This document shows, piece by piece, positions 8,747 through 16,282 of a stretch of 64,000 bases of DNA (positions within the stretch are counted from its first letter, which is position 1; the number at the start of each line of letters is the position of its first letter). The stretch lies in the NCBI GenBank assembly GCA_052148435.1, contig JBKQIF010000130.1, positions 1 through 64,000 on the forward strand, read 5' to 3'. Below the pieces are notes generated by a model. It was not told the DNA's origin. It did not search any database and saw only the letters and a list, made by a program, of their open reading frames with translations. Source of the stretch: JBEKYD01 sp052148435. Its GTDB lineage: Bacteria; Acidobacteriota; Terriglobia; Bryobacterales; Bryobacteraceae. Both the position numbers and the translations under genes were made by a program.

Positions 8747-9184
8747 ATGCGCATCGTCGTACTGGTCGGACTTCCCGGCTCGGGGAAGTCGACTTACCTG
8801 AAGAAACTGGGCAGGACGGGTCTTGCGAGCGACAAGATCCGCCTGTGGTTGGCGGATGACGAGACCGAGCAGAGTGTCCAAGGGCGTATTTTCCAGACGC
8901 TGCGCTACTTACTGCGGCAGCGCCTGGCGATCGGCCGTCCGGTTACCTATATCGACGCTACCAACCTGACAGTGCGCGAGCGCCGCCCGTATCTGGAGAT
9001 AGCGCGCAAGCGAGGCTGCACGGCCGAGGCGGTGTTCTTCGACGTGCCTCTGGAGATTTGCCGCCAGCGCAATCAGGGCCGTCCGCGGGTAGTGCCGGAC
9101 GACGTGCTGCTGCGCATGTCGGCGCGCCTCGCGCCTCCCACCGAGGCGGAAGGATTCGCGCGCATTACCGTGGTTCGGGGATAG
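8747..9184 (+). CDS. P-loop ATP-binding kinase (AAA_33 / polynucleotide-kinase-like)
   Basis: 145 residues from the ATG at 8747, which places the beta strand MRIVVLVG right at the N-terminus; upstream codons of the open frame overlap the previous gene. The Walker A motif GLPGSGKST is at residues 8-16 and YIDATNLTVRERRPYL is the typical 'DxTNxxxxxR' element of small zeta-toxin/PNK-like kinases, with VFFDVPLEICRQRN as the lid region. The substrate (RNA 5'-OH, nucleotide or other small molecule) is unknown. It ends at a strong hairpin terminator. Confidence 0.8.
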   Translation: MRIVVLVGLPGSGKSTYLKKLGRTGLASDKIRLWLADDETEQSVQGRIFQTLRYLLRQRLAIGRPVTYIDATNLTVRERRPYLEIARKRGCTAEAVFFDVPLEICRQRNQGRPRVVPDDVLLRMSARLAPPTEAEGFARITVVRG

Positions 9185-9188
9185 GTGG

Positions 9189-9220
9189 GACCGGCCTCCC
9201 GGCCGGTCTTCTTATTGTTT
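9189..9220 (+). terminator. Rho-independent terminator after the P-loop kinase
   Basis: GACCGGCC (9189-9196), loop TCCC, GGCCGGTC (9201-9208): a perfect 8-bp stem followed by the T-rich TTCTTATTGTTT. It separates the kinase gene from the convergent permease gene. Confidence 0.75.
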
Positions 9221-9249
9221 CAAAGCGACAGGCCAGGAAGACTGTCCCA

Positions 9250-11796
9250 CTATTCGTCGCGAAGGGCAATCATGGGGTCGATGGCGGCGGTTTTCCGGGC
9301 CGGCCACCAACTCGCCAACAAGGCGGTGAGAGCCAGCGTGCCAGCCGTGGCGGCAAAGATGCGGGGGTCGGTGGCGTGGACGCCGTAGAGCAGGCTGGCC
9401 ATGAGACGAGTGAGCGCGAGCGCCGCTGCCAGGCCGGCCGCAATGCCTGCCAGGGCCACGGCCATCCCTTCCCGCACCACCATTCTCACCACGTCGCCGC
9501 GGCCGGCGCCCAACGCCACGCGCACGCCGATCTCGCGCGTGCGGGCGGCTACCGAGTAGGCGATCACGCCGTAAATGCCGACCAGCGCCAGCGCCAGGGC
9601 AGACGCAGCAAAGGTTCCGAGCAGGAACAGATTGAAGCGCTGCGGCGCGATGGAATCCGCCAGCGCCCGATCGAGAGTCTTCATGTCGTAGGCCGGCTGG
9701 GTGGGATCGATGGCCGCGATCTCGCGGCGAATCGCGGGCTGCAATGCCGACGGATTGTTGGCGTGTACGGCGACGTCGGATAGGAACGTCATAAGATTCT
9801 GCTGGAAGGGAAAGAAAACCTCCGGAGGAGCATCGGCATCGAGGCGCGTGTAGCGCAGGTCGGCAACCACACCGACGACGACCGCCTCTTGCGGCACTGA
9901 AAGCGAGCGCCCAATCGGATCGACAGAGCCAAACGCTTCGCGCGCCATGCTCTCGTTCAAGAGAATCACATCGCTGCGATCCGAATCCGTGAGCCAGCGG
10001 CCCTTTCGCAGTTGCATACCCATAGCGCGCAGGTAACCGGGGGAGGCCGCGTTCACATGGAGCAAATGGGTTTGGGTGGGCGACGGATCGTTGGGGAAGG
10101 CCGGAGCGCCGGCGAACAGCGCCTGGTTCGAGATTCCGGCGGCCTCAACGCCGGGAATGGAGGCAAGACGGCGGAGCAACTCCGCGCGATAGTTTTGCTG
10201 GGCGGCGGGATTGTAACGCGCGGCAGGTAGGCGGATGTTCATTATCAGGACTTTCTCTGGTTCAAAACCGGCGGAGCGTGCGTTCATGCGTAGGAAACTC
10301 GCGAGCAACAGGCCGGCGCCGGTGATCAGCACCACGGCCAGGGCCATTTCGCCTGCCACCAGCAGGCGGCGAATGCGCAGCCCGAACACCCCGCCGGAAG
10401 AACGCGCGCCCTCCTTCAGGGCATCATGGAGATCGACGCGCCAGAGCGCCACGCCCGGTGCGACGCCAAATAGGATTCCGGCGGCGATGGAAGTGAAGAT
10501 GGTGAACGCCAGGACGCGGACATCGATAACAGTTTCGTCCAGCCGGGGGATGGATTGCGGGCCCAGGCGCACCAGCAGGGCGATGGCCCAGCGCGCCAGC
10601 AGCAGGCCCGCGGCACCGCCGAACAACGCCAGCGCAAGGCTTTCCACCAGCAACTGGCGCAACGCGCGCAGACGGCCGGCGCCCACGGCGAGGCGGATGG
10701 CGAGTTCGCGGCGGCGCGCCGAAGCCCGCGCCAATAGCAGGCTGGCGATATTGACCGAGGCCATCAGGAGCAATAACGCGCCCGCCGCCAGCAGCACCGC
10801 CAGCGCGCGCCGGGAGCTGGCGGTCCACTGATCGAGCAGCGGGTCGATGTGCAGCCGGCTCGCGAACGACGGCCGCGCCGGAGCCTGCGGATGGAGGTGC
10901 TGCTGGATCGAGTTCAGTTCCGCGAGTGCCTGGGGAATGGTGACGCCTGGTTTCCGCGACGCCACCACCTGACCGCCGCGATTCCGCATATCGCTCGGGG
11001 CCATGGAAAGGTACGCTTCGACCGGTCCCGGATGCTGCGTCGTCCACCAGCGGGGAAACTGGAAGCGGAAGCCTTTGGGAAGCACGCCGCCGATGGTTGC
11101 CGCGTGTCCGTCAACGGTGGCGGCGCTGCCGATGGCGCGCGGATCGGCGCCAAATTGCCGTTGGAACAGGTCCCAGGAGAGCACCACGGAGCCGGGTTGG
11201 CCGGGTGCGAAGAGGCGACCCAGGGCGGGGAAGGCTCCGGTGACGGTCCAGAAGTCGCCGCCGACCAGCACGGCTCCAACGGGAAAGGCGCCGCGCGCGT
11301 TGGCGACCGCGATTTGCTGATAACTGTAGGCGGCCATGGCGCTGTAAGAACGAGCGTTGGCCCGCCACTCGGCGAAGTCGGAAAGCATCACCATATCGCG
11401 GTGGATGTCGGGGTTGTAGTCGCCCAGCCAGACCAGCCGGTCGGGGTGCGGGTAATCGAGGGGCCGCAGCAGGACCGAATTCACCACGCTGAAAACGGCG
11501 GTGTTCAGGCCGATTCCGACCGCCAACGTGAGGATCGCCACGGCGGTAAAGGCGGGGTCGCGGCGCAGGACGCGAAAAGCGAAACCCAGGTCCTGCAGCA
11601 ACTGGTCGATCCACGGCCGGCGCCATACGGCGCGGGTTTCCTCTGCGACCAGGGCCATGTTGCCGAACTTGCGCAGGGCCGCGGCGCGGGCGTCCGCGGG
11701 AGGCATGCCGCGTTCGATATTGTCGCGGGTTTCGCGTTCCAGGTGCTCGCGGATATCCTCTTCGAGACCGGCGAGCGCGCGGCGCCGGCGATTCAT
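9250..11796 (-). CDS. MacB/FtsX-type ABC permease of the acidobacterial PadR-linked family
   Basis: 848 residues. An N-terminal cytoplasmic helical segment (LEEDIREHLERETRDNIERG) precedes two MacB periplasmic core plus FtsX units: the first membrane helix begins at VAILTLAVGIGLNTAVFSVVNSVLL, the next cluster at about residues 340-450, the second unit at about 480 (RLLVAGEMALAVVLITGAGLLLASFL), and the last helices at about 730-830. No ATPase gene is adjacent, so it belongs to the duplicated 'orphan permease' class abundant in Acidobacteria. Its start overlaps the stop of the upstream padR gene by four bases, so the regulator and transporter are coupled. The transported molecule is unknown. Confidence 0.9.
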   Translation of the reverse strand: MNRRRRALAGLEEDIREHLERETRDNIERGMPPADARAAALRKFGNMALVAEETRAVWRRPWIDQLLQDLGFAFRVLRRDPAFTAVAILTLAVGIGLNTAVFSVVNSVLLRPLDYPHPDRLVWLGDYNPDIHRDMVMLSDFAEWRANARSYSAMAAYSYQQIAVANARGAFPVGAVLVGGDFWTVTGAFPALGRLFAPGQPGSVVLSWDLFQRQFGADPRAIGSAATVDGHAATIGGVLPKGFRFQFPRWWTTQHPGPVEAYLSMAPSDMRNRGGQVVASRKPGVTIPQALAELNSIQQHLHPQAPARPSFASRLHIDPLLDQWTASSRRALAVLLAAGALLLLMASVNIASLLLARASARRRELAIRLAVGAGRLRALRQLLVESLALALFGGAAGLLLARWAIALLVRLGPQSIPRLDETVIDVRVLAFTIFTSIAAGILFGVAPGVALWRVDLHDALKEGARSSGGVFGLRIRRLLVAGEMALAVVLITGAGLLLASFLRMNARSAGFEPEKVLIMNIRLPAARYNPAAQQNYRAELLRRLASIPGVEAAGISNQALFAGAPAFPNDPSPTQTHLLHVNAASPGYLRAMGMQLRKGRWLTDSDRSDVILLNESMAREAFGSVDPIGRSLSVPQEAVVVGVVADLRYTRLDADAPPEVFFPFQQNLMTFLSDVAVHANNPSALQPAIRREIAAIDPTQPAYDMKTLDRALADSIAPQRFNLFLLGTFAASALALALVGIYGVIAYSVAARTREIGVRVALGAGRGDVVRMVVREGMAVALAGIAAGLAAALALTRLMASLLYGVHATDPRIFAATAGTLALTALLASWWPARKTAAIDPMIALRDE

Positions 11797-12152
11797 GACG
11801 AGCTCTCCTCGGCCGGCTTGAGGATGCGGGCGATGGCGCGCGCGAGTTTTTCCCAGCGCGTGGTTTCGAGGTGCAACTGTTTGCGGCCTTTGGCGGTGAG
11901 GCGATAGAACTTGGCGCGGCGGTTATTTTCGGAAACGCCTTCTTCGGCCGCGATCCAGCCCCGCTTGATCAGCCGATGCAGGGCCGGATAGAGCGACCCT
12001 TGCTCCACCTGTAGCACGGCTTCGGACTGGCGCTCGATGGCCTTGGCGATGGCATGGCCGTGGGCGGGACCGGCCGCCAGCGTGCGCAGGATGAGCAGGT
12101 CGAGGGTGCCCCGCAGAAGCTCGACGCGGGCCGATTCGTCTTTAGTAGACAT
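11793..12152 (-). CDS. PadR-family transcriptional regulator
   Basis: 119 residues with the PadR winged helix: LLRGTLDLLILRTLAAGPAHGHAIAKAIE, then LQVEQGSLYPALHRLIKRGWI and the wing SENNRRAKFYRLTAKGRKQL. PadR proteins repress their own operon and respond to small ligands. It is followed by the permease with an ATGA overlap, so it very likely controls that gene. A consensus-like promoter lies immediately before the start codon. Confidence 0.93.
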   Translation of the reverse strand: MSTKDESARVELLRGTLDLLILRTLAAGPAHGHAIAKAIERQSEAVLQVEQGSLYPALHRLIKRGWIAAEEGVSENNRRAKFYRLTAKGRKQLHLETTRWEKLARAIARILKPAEESSS

Positions 12153-12161
12153 TCTAGGCGA

Positions 12162-12190
12162 ATGATAGGGCTTCTCCGGTAGAATGTCAA
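12162..12190 (-). promoter_or_regulatory. Sigma-70 promoter of the padR-permease operon
   Basis: Minus strand: TTGACA (12185-12190), a 17-base spacer, and TATCAT (12162-12167). The -10 ends nine bases before the ATG at 12152, predicting a leader of only about two or three bases and no room for a ribosome site. Confidence 0.65.
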
Positions 12191-12242
12191 GGGGAAGGAG
12201 CGCGGCCCGGCGGCAGGCCGAAGGTTGCCAGGGACTCTCGAC

Positions 12243-13235
12243 TCAGCGGTCGATCGCCTTCATAGCTGCCGGAATGTACCGATCGCCCGCTACTTCATCC
12301 GGCGGCACGGCAGCCTCCAGTTCGGCTACCTCTTCAGGAGTCAACTGGATGTCCGCCGCGGCCGCATTCTCTTCCAGATAGGTCCTGCGCTTGGTTCCCG
12401 GAATCGGCACGACGTCGTCGCCCTGGGCCAGCACCCACGCCAGCGCCAGTTGGCCGGCCTTGACGCCTTTACGCTCCGCAATCGCCCGCACCCGTTCCAC
12501 CAAGACCCGGTTCTTATCGAAGGCTTCACCGGCAAGCCGCGGATAGCGCAGCGCCCGAAAATCCTGGTTCCCCAGATCGCCGGGCCTCGCGATCGTACCG
12601 GTGAGGAACCCACGGCCCAGCGGACTGTAGGGCACAAAACCGATTCCCAACTCGCGAACGGTGCGCAGAATCTCCGCCTCCACGTGCCGTTCCCACAGCG
12701 AAAACTCCGTCTGCAGCGCCGTAATCGGATGGACTTTGTGCGCTCGCCGGATGGTCGCCGGCGACGCTTCCGACAGCCCCAGGTATTTCACCTTCCCCGC
12801 CTTTACCAGGTCCGCCATCGCGCCCACGGTTTCCTCAATCGGGGTCCGCGGATCCACGCGGTGCTGGTAGTACAGATCGATGTGGTCCACGCCCAGCCGT
12901 TTCAGCGAAGCATCGCAGGCCGACTTCACATAGTCCGGCTTGCCGCTCAACTCCCAGAATGTCGGATCGTCCTTGCGGCGAACATTCGCGAACTTCGTGG
13001 CCAGAAAGACTTCACCGCGCCGGCCGCGAATGGTTTTGCCGACTAACTCTTCGTTGTCGCCGATCCCATACATGTCGGCTGTATCCAGAAAGTCGATTCC
13101 CAGTTCCAAGGCGCGCAGTATCGTGGCAGCCGACTCTTCATCGTTCCGCTCGCCGTAGAACTCACTCATTCCCATGCAACCGAGTCCCATGCGGGAGACG
13201 ATTGCGCCCTGCGATCCAAGTTTTCGTTTTTCCAT
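12243..13235 (-). CDS. Aldo/keto reductase
   Basis: 330 residues from the ATG at 13235 (MEKRKLGSQGAIVSRMGLGCMGMSEFYG); the frame continues upstream but only through repeat DNA. The NADPH-dependent reductase tetrad is visible: Asp and Tyr in FLDTADMYG, Lys in LATKFANV and His in YYQHRVDP. The family reduces aldehydes and ketones in the cytoplasm, and the close match to the YakC/Tas-like group (LGLSEASPATIRRAHKVHPI) fits broad-range activity. It is preceded by two tandem 24-base repeat units and a possible 35-residue peptide gene. Confidence 0.92.
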   Translation of the reverse strand: MEKRKLGSQGAIVSRMGLGCMGMSEFYGERNDEESAATILRALELGIDFLDTADMYGIGDNEELVGKTIRGRRGEVFLATKFANVRRKDDPTFWELSGKPDYVKSACDASLKRLGVDHIDLYYQHRVDPRTPIEETVGAMADLVKAGKVKYLGLSEASPATIRRAHKVHPITALQTEFSLWERHVEAEILRTVRELGIGFVPYSPLGRGFLTGTIARPGDLGNQDFRALRYPRLAGEAFDKNRVLVERVRAIAERKGVKAGQLALAWVLAQGDDVVPIPGTKRRTYLEENAAAADIQLTPEEVAELEAAVPPDEVAGDRYIPAAMKAIDR

Positions 13236-13247
13236 GTTCGTATCCGA

Positions 13248-13298
13248 TTTGGTCCCACAGGCTAAAGCCTGCACTTTGGTCCCACAGGCTAAAGCCTG
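13248..13298. repeat. Two perfect tandem copies of a 24-base palindromic unit
   Basis: Units at 13248-13271 and 13275-13298 are identical, with a 27-base period; each contains the hairpin CAGGCTAAAGCCTG. CTAAAGCCTGTGCCACC at 13289-13305 recurs with one change at 34005-34021, so this is a dispersed element. It lies just upstream of the aldo/keto reductase start. Confidence 0.7.
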
Positions 13299-13306
13299 TG
13301 CCACCT

Positions 13307-13414
13307 TTACCCTTTGAGCGATGCCATGTCGACGCCGAAGCGGTATTTCACGTCGCCCTTCAGAAGGGTTGCGGTGGGCGCCGCCGAAGAACCGGTGCTT
13401 GCAGGCATAGTCAT
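13307..13414 (-). CDS. Possible 35-residue peptide
   Basis: A short frame from the ATG at 13414 encodes MTMPASTGSSAAPTATLLKG then DVKYRFGVDMASLKG. A GAGG lies ten bases before the ATG. The composition (Ser/Ala/Thr-rich start, then a balanced basic/acidic segment) is protein-like and unlike the repeat DNA beside it. I do not recognise it. It is on the same strand as the aldo/keto reductase, about 70 bases ahead. Confidence 0.35.
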   Translation of the reverse strand: MTMPASTGSSAAPTATLLKGDVKYRFGVDMASLKG

Positions 13415-13597
13415 AATGCTGATTCCTCGGGGTTAGAACCTCTCTCATCGAGCAAGATCCTCCTCACCTTCATGAGACCCCGAATCGGGCCTTTCCTCAA
13501 TACTGAAATCTTCAGGAGATTTGCCTAATTCTACCATCTGTACGATTGTCGGGCTAAGGACCAGGGCCAACGCAAGAACAACTTCACATCCGCTCTC

Positions 13598-13638
13598 GTG
13601 GCGTGCACTCTTCGGTGCCGCGTCGGCACTGCCGACGC
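13598..13638 (+). repeat. Dispersed stem-loop element, copy D
   Basis: Begins GTGGCG like the other copies and ends in the perfect hairpin GCGTCGGC-ACT-GCCGACGC. Relative to copy A the last two bases of the left arm are changed and the right arm has compensating changes. It faces copy A (13660-13704) in inverted orientation. Confidence 0.55.
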
Positions 13639-13659
13639 CCGCTGCCACAGGGCGTAGAA

Positions 13660-13704
13660 GCGTCGAGTAAGACTCGACGCGGCACGCAAGAGTGCGTGCG
13701 CCAC
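13660..13704 (-). repeat. Dispersed stem-loop element, copy A
   Basis: Read on the minus strand it has two hairpins: GCACGCA-CTCT-TGCGTGC and then a GCGTCGAG/CTCGACGC stem. A 32-base core (13673-13704) matches copy B at 25155-25186 in 31 positions. It abuts the end of the LuxR-type regulator gene. Confidence 0.7.
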
Positions 13705-13705
13705 G

Positions 13706-14365
13706 TTAGACCGCGCGCGCTTCGGGGGGCGAACCTCTTTCTCTCAGGCTGGAAATGGCGATACCGTAGCGGCCACGGATTCCGGTTTTCTCGAAAATGT
13801 GCTTGACGTGAATTTTCACGGTACCGATGCGAATGCCGAGGTCGGCGGCAATGTCGCGATTGCGCCAGCCGCGCTCCAGCCGTTCCATGATCTCGGCCTC
13901 GCGGTGGGTGAGCGGCACATGGCAAGCCCAGGCGGGGCGATTGGGACCCCGCCGCAGGTCGTCTTCCATCCAGAAGTTGCCGCCGGCGACCGTCTGAAAG
14001 CAGGACAGGAGATCTTTCAAGGCGGCGGTTTTGCGGACCACGCCACTGGCACCGGCCTGGAGGAAGCGCAGCGATTCGGCCGGAGATAGCGGGTCGCCCC
14101 AGACCACCACGGCGGGGCGCGCTTCGAAGCTCCGGGAGACCTCCAGGCACTCCAGAATGCGCCGGACTCCGAAGGACTTGTCCATCACCCAAAGCGACGG
14201 CCGCAAGCCGCGGGCGGCCTCCATGCCTTCCGTCAAACTCGTGCCGGCGGCTACCACGCGATACCCATCGGCGCCCTGCAAGAGACTGCGCAGCCCTTCC
14301 ATGGCAACGGGCTGAGAGTCGCAAACCACAACCGTATACACCGGCATCTTCTTGGCTAAAATCAC
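13706..14365 (-). CDS. NarL/LuxR-type response regulator
   Basis: 219 residues if it starts at the GTG at 14365; an ATG six codons later (14347) is the alternative, and the AGGAGG just upstream is spaced badly for either. The receiver domain (residues 7-125) has a single acidic residue in VVVCDSQP instead of the usual pair, the likely phospho-acceptor Asp in LWVMDKSFG, and Lys in VVRKTAAL. The C-terminal LuxR helix-turn-helix is clear (LTHREAEIMERLERGWRNRD, then GTVKIHVKHIFEKTGI). No sensor kinase is adjacent, so its input is unknown. Confidence 0.88.
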   Translation of the reverse strand: MILAKKMPVYTVVVCDSQPVAMEGLRSLLQGADGYRVVAAGTSLTEGMEAARGLRPSLWVMDKSFGVRRILECLEVSRSFEARPAVVVWGDPLSPAESLRFLQAGASGVVRKTAALKDLLSCFQTVAGGNFWMEDDLRRGPNRPAWACHVPLTHREAEIMERLERGWRNRDIAADLGIRIGTVKIHVKHIFEKTGIRGRYGIAISSLRERGSPPEARAV

Positions 14366-14430
14366 GCCTCCTGGGAAACAGATCGTCGGAAACGTTCTTT
14401 AAGATTAGTGCGGAGAGGCCGAAAATCGTC

Positions 14431-15012
14431 TTAGAATTTCGCTGGGACCCGGCCCATCCAGAGAGTGGCCAGATCGACCCAGGTATTGCCGCTGAGGTTT
14501 TGAACGAAGACGGCGTGGTCGGCGCGAAAGCGGCGCGGCCCGGCGAAGGCGTGCCAGCGGCGGGCCGCCATTTGGTACAGTTCCTCGGCGCGTTCGGGCG
14601 TAACCCCTTGGGCCAGGGTGGCATGGGGATGGTACGGAAACGGCTCGTCGAAAGCCACCGCGCCCGCGTTGAGGGATCGATGGAGGCGCTGCAGTTGGTC
14701 CTGGCCCTCGCCCACCTCGAGATAAATCACGCCGGTGACGGGAAAAACGGCGGGACGGGTGAACTCGACCTCGAAGGGCTCGGATAGTTCGAGCAGGGAA
14801 CGCGCGTGTTCGGATGCAACGTGCCAGTCAGCATCGAGGGGACGGGGCGGCAACAGACTGACATGCGCGTGAGGCGTACAGCCGGGCATCAATTCCAGCC
14901 GCAGATCGTCGAGAAATTTCCCCAGAGGCTCGGGAATGTAGCTGACCAGGGCATAAATGCTGCGTTGTTCTTCACTTCCGATACCCCACAGCGACCCGTT
15001 GCTAGTCCCCAT
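14431..15012 (-). CDS. 2H phosphoesterase (2'-5' RNA ligase family)
   Basis: 193 residues. The two 'HxS/T' motifs that define the family are present: HAHVSLLPPRPL (about 48-59) and HPHATLAQG (about 127-135). Members hydrolyse or join 2'-5' or cyclic phosphodiester bonds in RNA or nucleotides; the true substrate here cannot be told. It lies between the phosphatidyltransferase and response-regulator genes on the same strand, with gaps of 145 and 65 bases. Confidence 0.82.
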   Translation of the reverse strand: MGTSNGSLWGIGSEEQRSIYALVSYIPEPLGKFLDDLRLELMPGCTPHAHVSLLPPRPLDADWHVASEHARSLLELSEPFEVEFTRPAVFPVTGVIYLEVGEGQDQLQRLHRSLNAGAVAFDEPFPYHPHATLAQGVTPERAEELYQMAARRWHAFAGPRRFRADHAVFVQNLSGNTWVDLATLWMGRVPAKF

Positions 15013-15157
15013 TTCTCACACACTTTCTACTGCGGTGGGCGTCTCGTTCGCCGGTTGCGGAAAAAGCGTTGGATAGTGCAGAAGGCCGGTTCCACTCCGC
15101 CACGCCCCATCTGCCTTCATGGTAACCGGATTCGGTGGTGTTACGCACAGCGCTGGT

Positions 15158-15727
15158 CTAAATTCCGCGCCCCCGCCGCGGGGTGGCGCGCAGCAGGCGC
15201 GTGCCGCGAATGGTGTACTCGATGCCGCTCGCCAACGCCAGCGAGGCGGCGAGCCACATCAGAATATCGGCGGCGGCACGGAGCGGGGCGGTGCCGTAGG
15301 CATCGCGCACCAGCCAGGCCACCACGGTCGAGATCTGCATGAAGGTGGAAGCCTTTCCCCACAGGCTGGGCGGAAACTTGCGCAGCGGCGTCCACAACAG
15401 GCAGGCCAACGCCGCCAGCAGAATATAGAGATCGCGGCCGAGTACGATGGCCACCATCCAGCGTGGAACCAGGCGGGACCATCCCAGGGCCAGGAACACG
15501 CCGCTGAGCAGGCATTTGTCGGCAATCGGGTCGAAGTAGGCGCCGATGACGGTGGGCTGCTCCAAGCGGCGCGCCAGGGCGCCGTCGACGACATCGGTGA
15601 CGGCCGCGAGGAGAAACCATTCCAGCGCCAGCATGTGGCGTGCCTCGAGGATGGCGACGATCACCACCGGCGTCAGCAGGATGCGCAAGGCGGTAAGGGC
15701 GTTGGGCGGATTGAGCCATCGCGGCAT
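15158..15727 (-). CDS. CDP-alcohol phosphatidyltransferase (PgsA-like)
   Basis: 189 residues, an integral membrane enzyme of phospholipid synthesis that exchanges CMP from a CDP-lipid for an alcohol such as glycerol 3-phosphate. The signature D-x2-DG-x2-AR-x8-G-x3-D-x3-D is complete: TDVVDGALARRLEQPTVIGA then YFDPIADK. Several hydrophobic helices surround it (LLTPVVIVAILEA, WMVAIVLGRDLYILLAALACLLW). The PgsA/PgsA2 type is most likely, but CDP-alcohol specificity is not readable with certainty. Confidence 0.88.
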   Translation of the reverse strand: MPRWLNPPNALTALRILLTPVVIVAILEARHMLALEWFLLAAVTDVVDGALARRLEQPTVIGAYFDPIADKCLLSGVFLALGWSRLVPRWMVAIVLGRDLYILLAALACLLWTPLRKFPPSLWGKASTFMQISTVVAWLVRDAYGTAPLRAAADILMWLAASLALASGIEYTIRGTRLLRATPRRGRGI

Positions 15728-15768
15728 GTCACCAGAAAGTGTAACGCGGCATCGCGGACGGCAAAGAA

Positions 15769-15818
15769 AAGTGCCCCGGAGCAGACCACATGTTATCCGC
15801 TCCGGGAGGAGGACACTT
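15769..15818 (-). terminator. Structured terminator-like element after the FlK-like gene
   Basis: CCCGGAGC (15775-15782) pairs with GCTCCGGG (15799-15806), and outer AAGTG (15769-15773) pairs with CACTT (15814-15818). Read on the minus strand the stem is followed by CACTTTTCTTT, which suits termination of the thioesterase operon. Confidence 0.5.
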
Positions 15819-15871
15819 GCTAACTCTGTCTAGCCATTAGTCGCCCAAGCCGCGGAATCGTCTCAGGTCTT

Positions 15872-16270
15872 TTATCGGCCGTTGCCTTTTTCGGCCAGGC
15901 GGGCGGCGAAGCGGGCTACGTTGACGATGCCGCGCTCATGGGTGCCTTCGCCGATTTTTTCTTTCTCGTCCCAGGCTTCGACACGAAAGCGCACGCGGCG
16001 CTCCCCGATGCCGATGATCTGGGCCTGGAATCGCACCGTCGTACCGATGGGCGCGGCCGCCAGGTGTTTGACGTCGACATGGGTACCGACGGTGTCGTAG
16101 CCCTCTTCGAGCAGGGGCAGCACGGTATTGCGGCAGGTGTACTCCATGTAGCCGATCATGTGGGGGGTCGAGAGCACGCGCGCGCCCTCGATCCCCAGGA
16201 AACTAATGGCATTTTCGCCGGTCACCAGGACCCGATTTTCGCCCTTCACTCCCAAGGAAAGATTGTGCAT
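15872..16270 (-). CDS. FlK-like hotdog-fold thioesterase
   Basis: 132 residues. The pattern VLSTPHMIGYMEYTCRNTVL, then GYDTVGTHVDVKHLAAAPIG, matches the fluoroacetyl-CoA thioesterase-like family: Thr and Glu in the first block and His in 'THVDVKHLA' correspond to the catalytic Thr/Glu/His. In most bacteria such proteins are general acyl-CoA thioesterases in the cytoplasm, not fluoroacetate resistance genes. It starts 12 bases after the TIM-barrel gene on the same strand, so both are one transcript. Confidence 0.85.
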   Translation of the reverse strand: MHNLSLGVKGENRVLVTGENAISFLGIEGARVLSTPHMIGYMEYTCRNTVLPLLEEGYDTVGTHVDVKHLAAAPIGTTVRFQAQIIGIGERRVRFRVEAWDEKEKIGEGTHERGIVNVARFAARLAEKGNGR

Positions 16271-16282
16271 AATGGTTTGGAA

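Noticed and set aside
13248..13298. Tandem direct repeats as a CRISPR fragment
   Set aside because: Only two units with a three-base spacer and a palindrome in each; no cas genes. A dispersed repeat fits better.
15872..16270. Fluoroacetate resistance (FlK) as a specific function
   Set aside because: The catalytic pattern is shared by general thioesterases of the family and nothing in the context concerns organofluorine.
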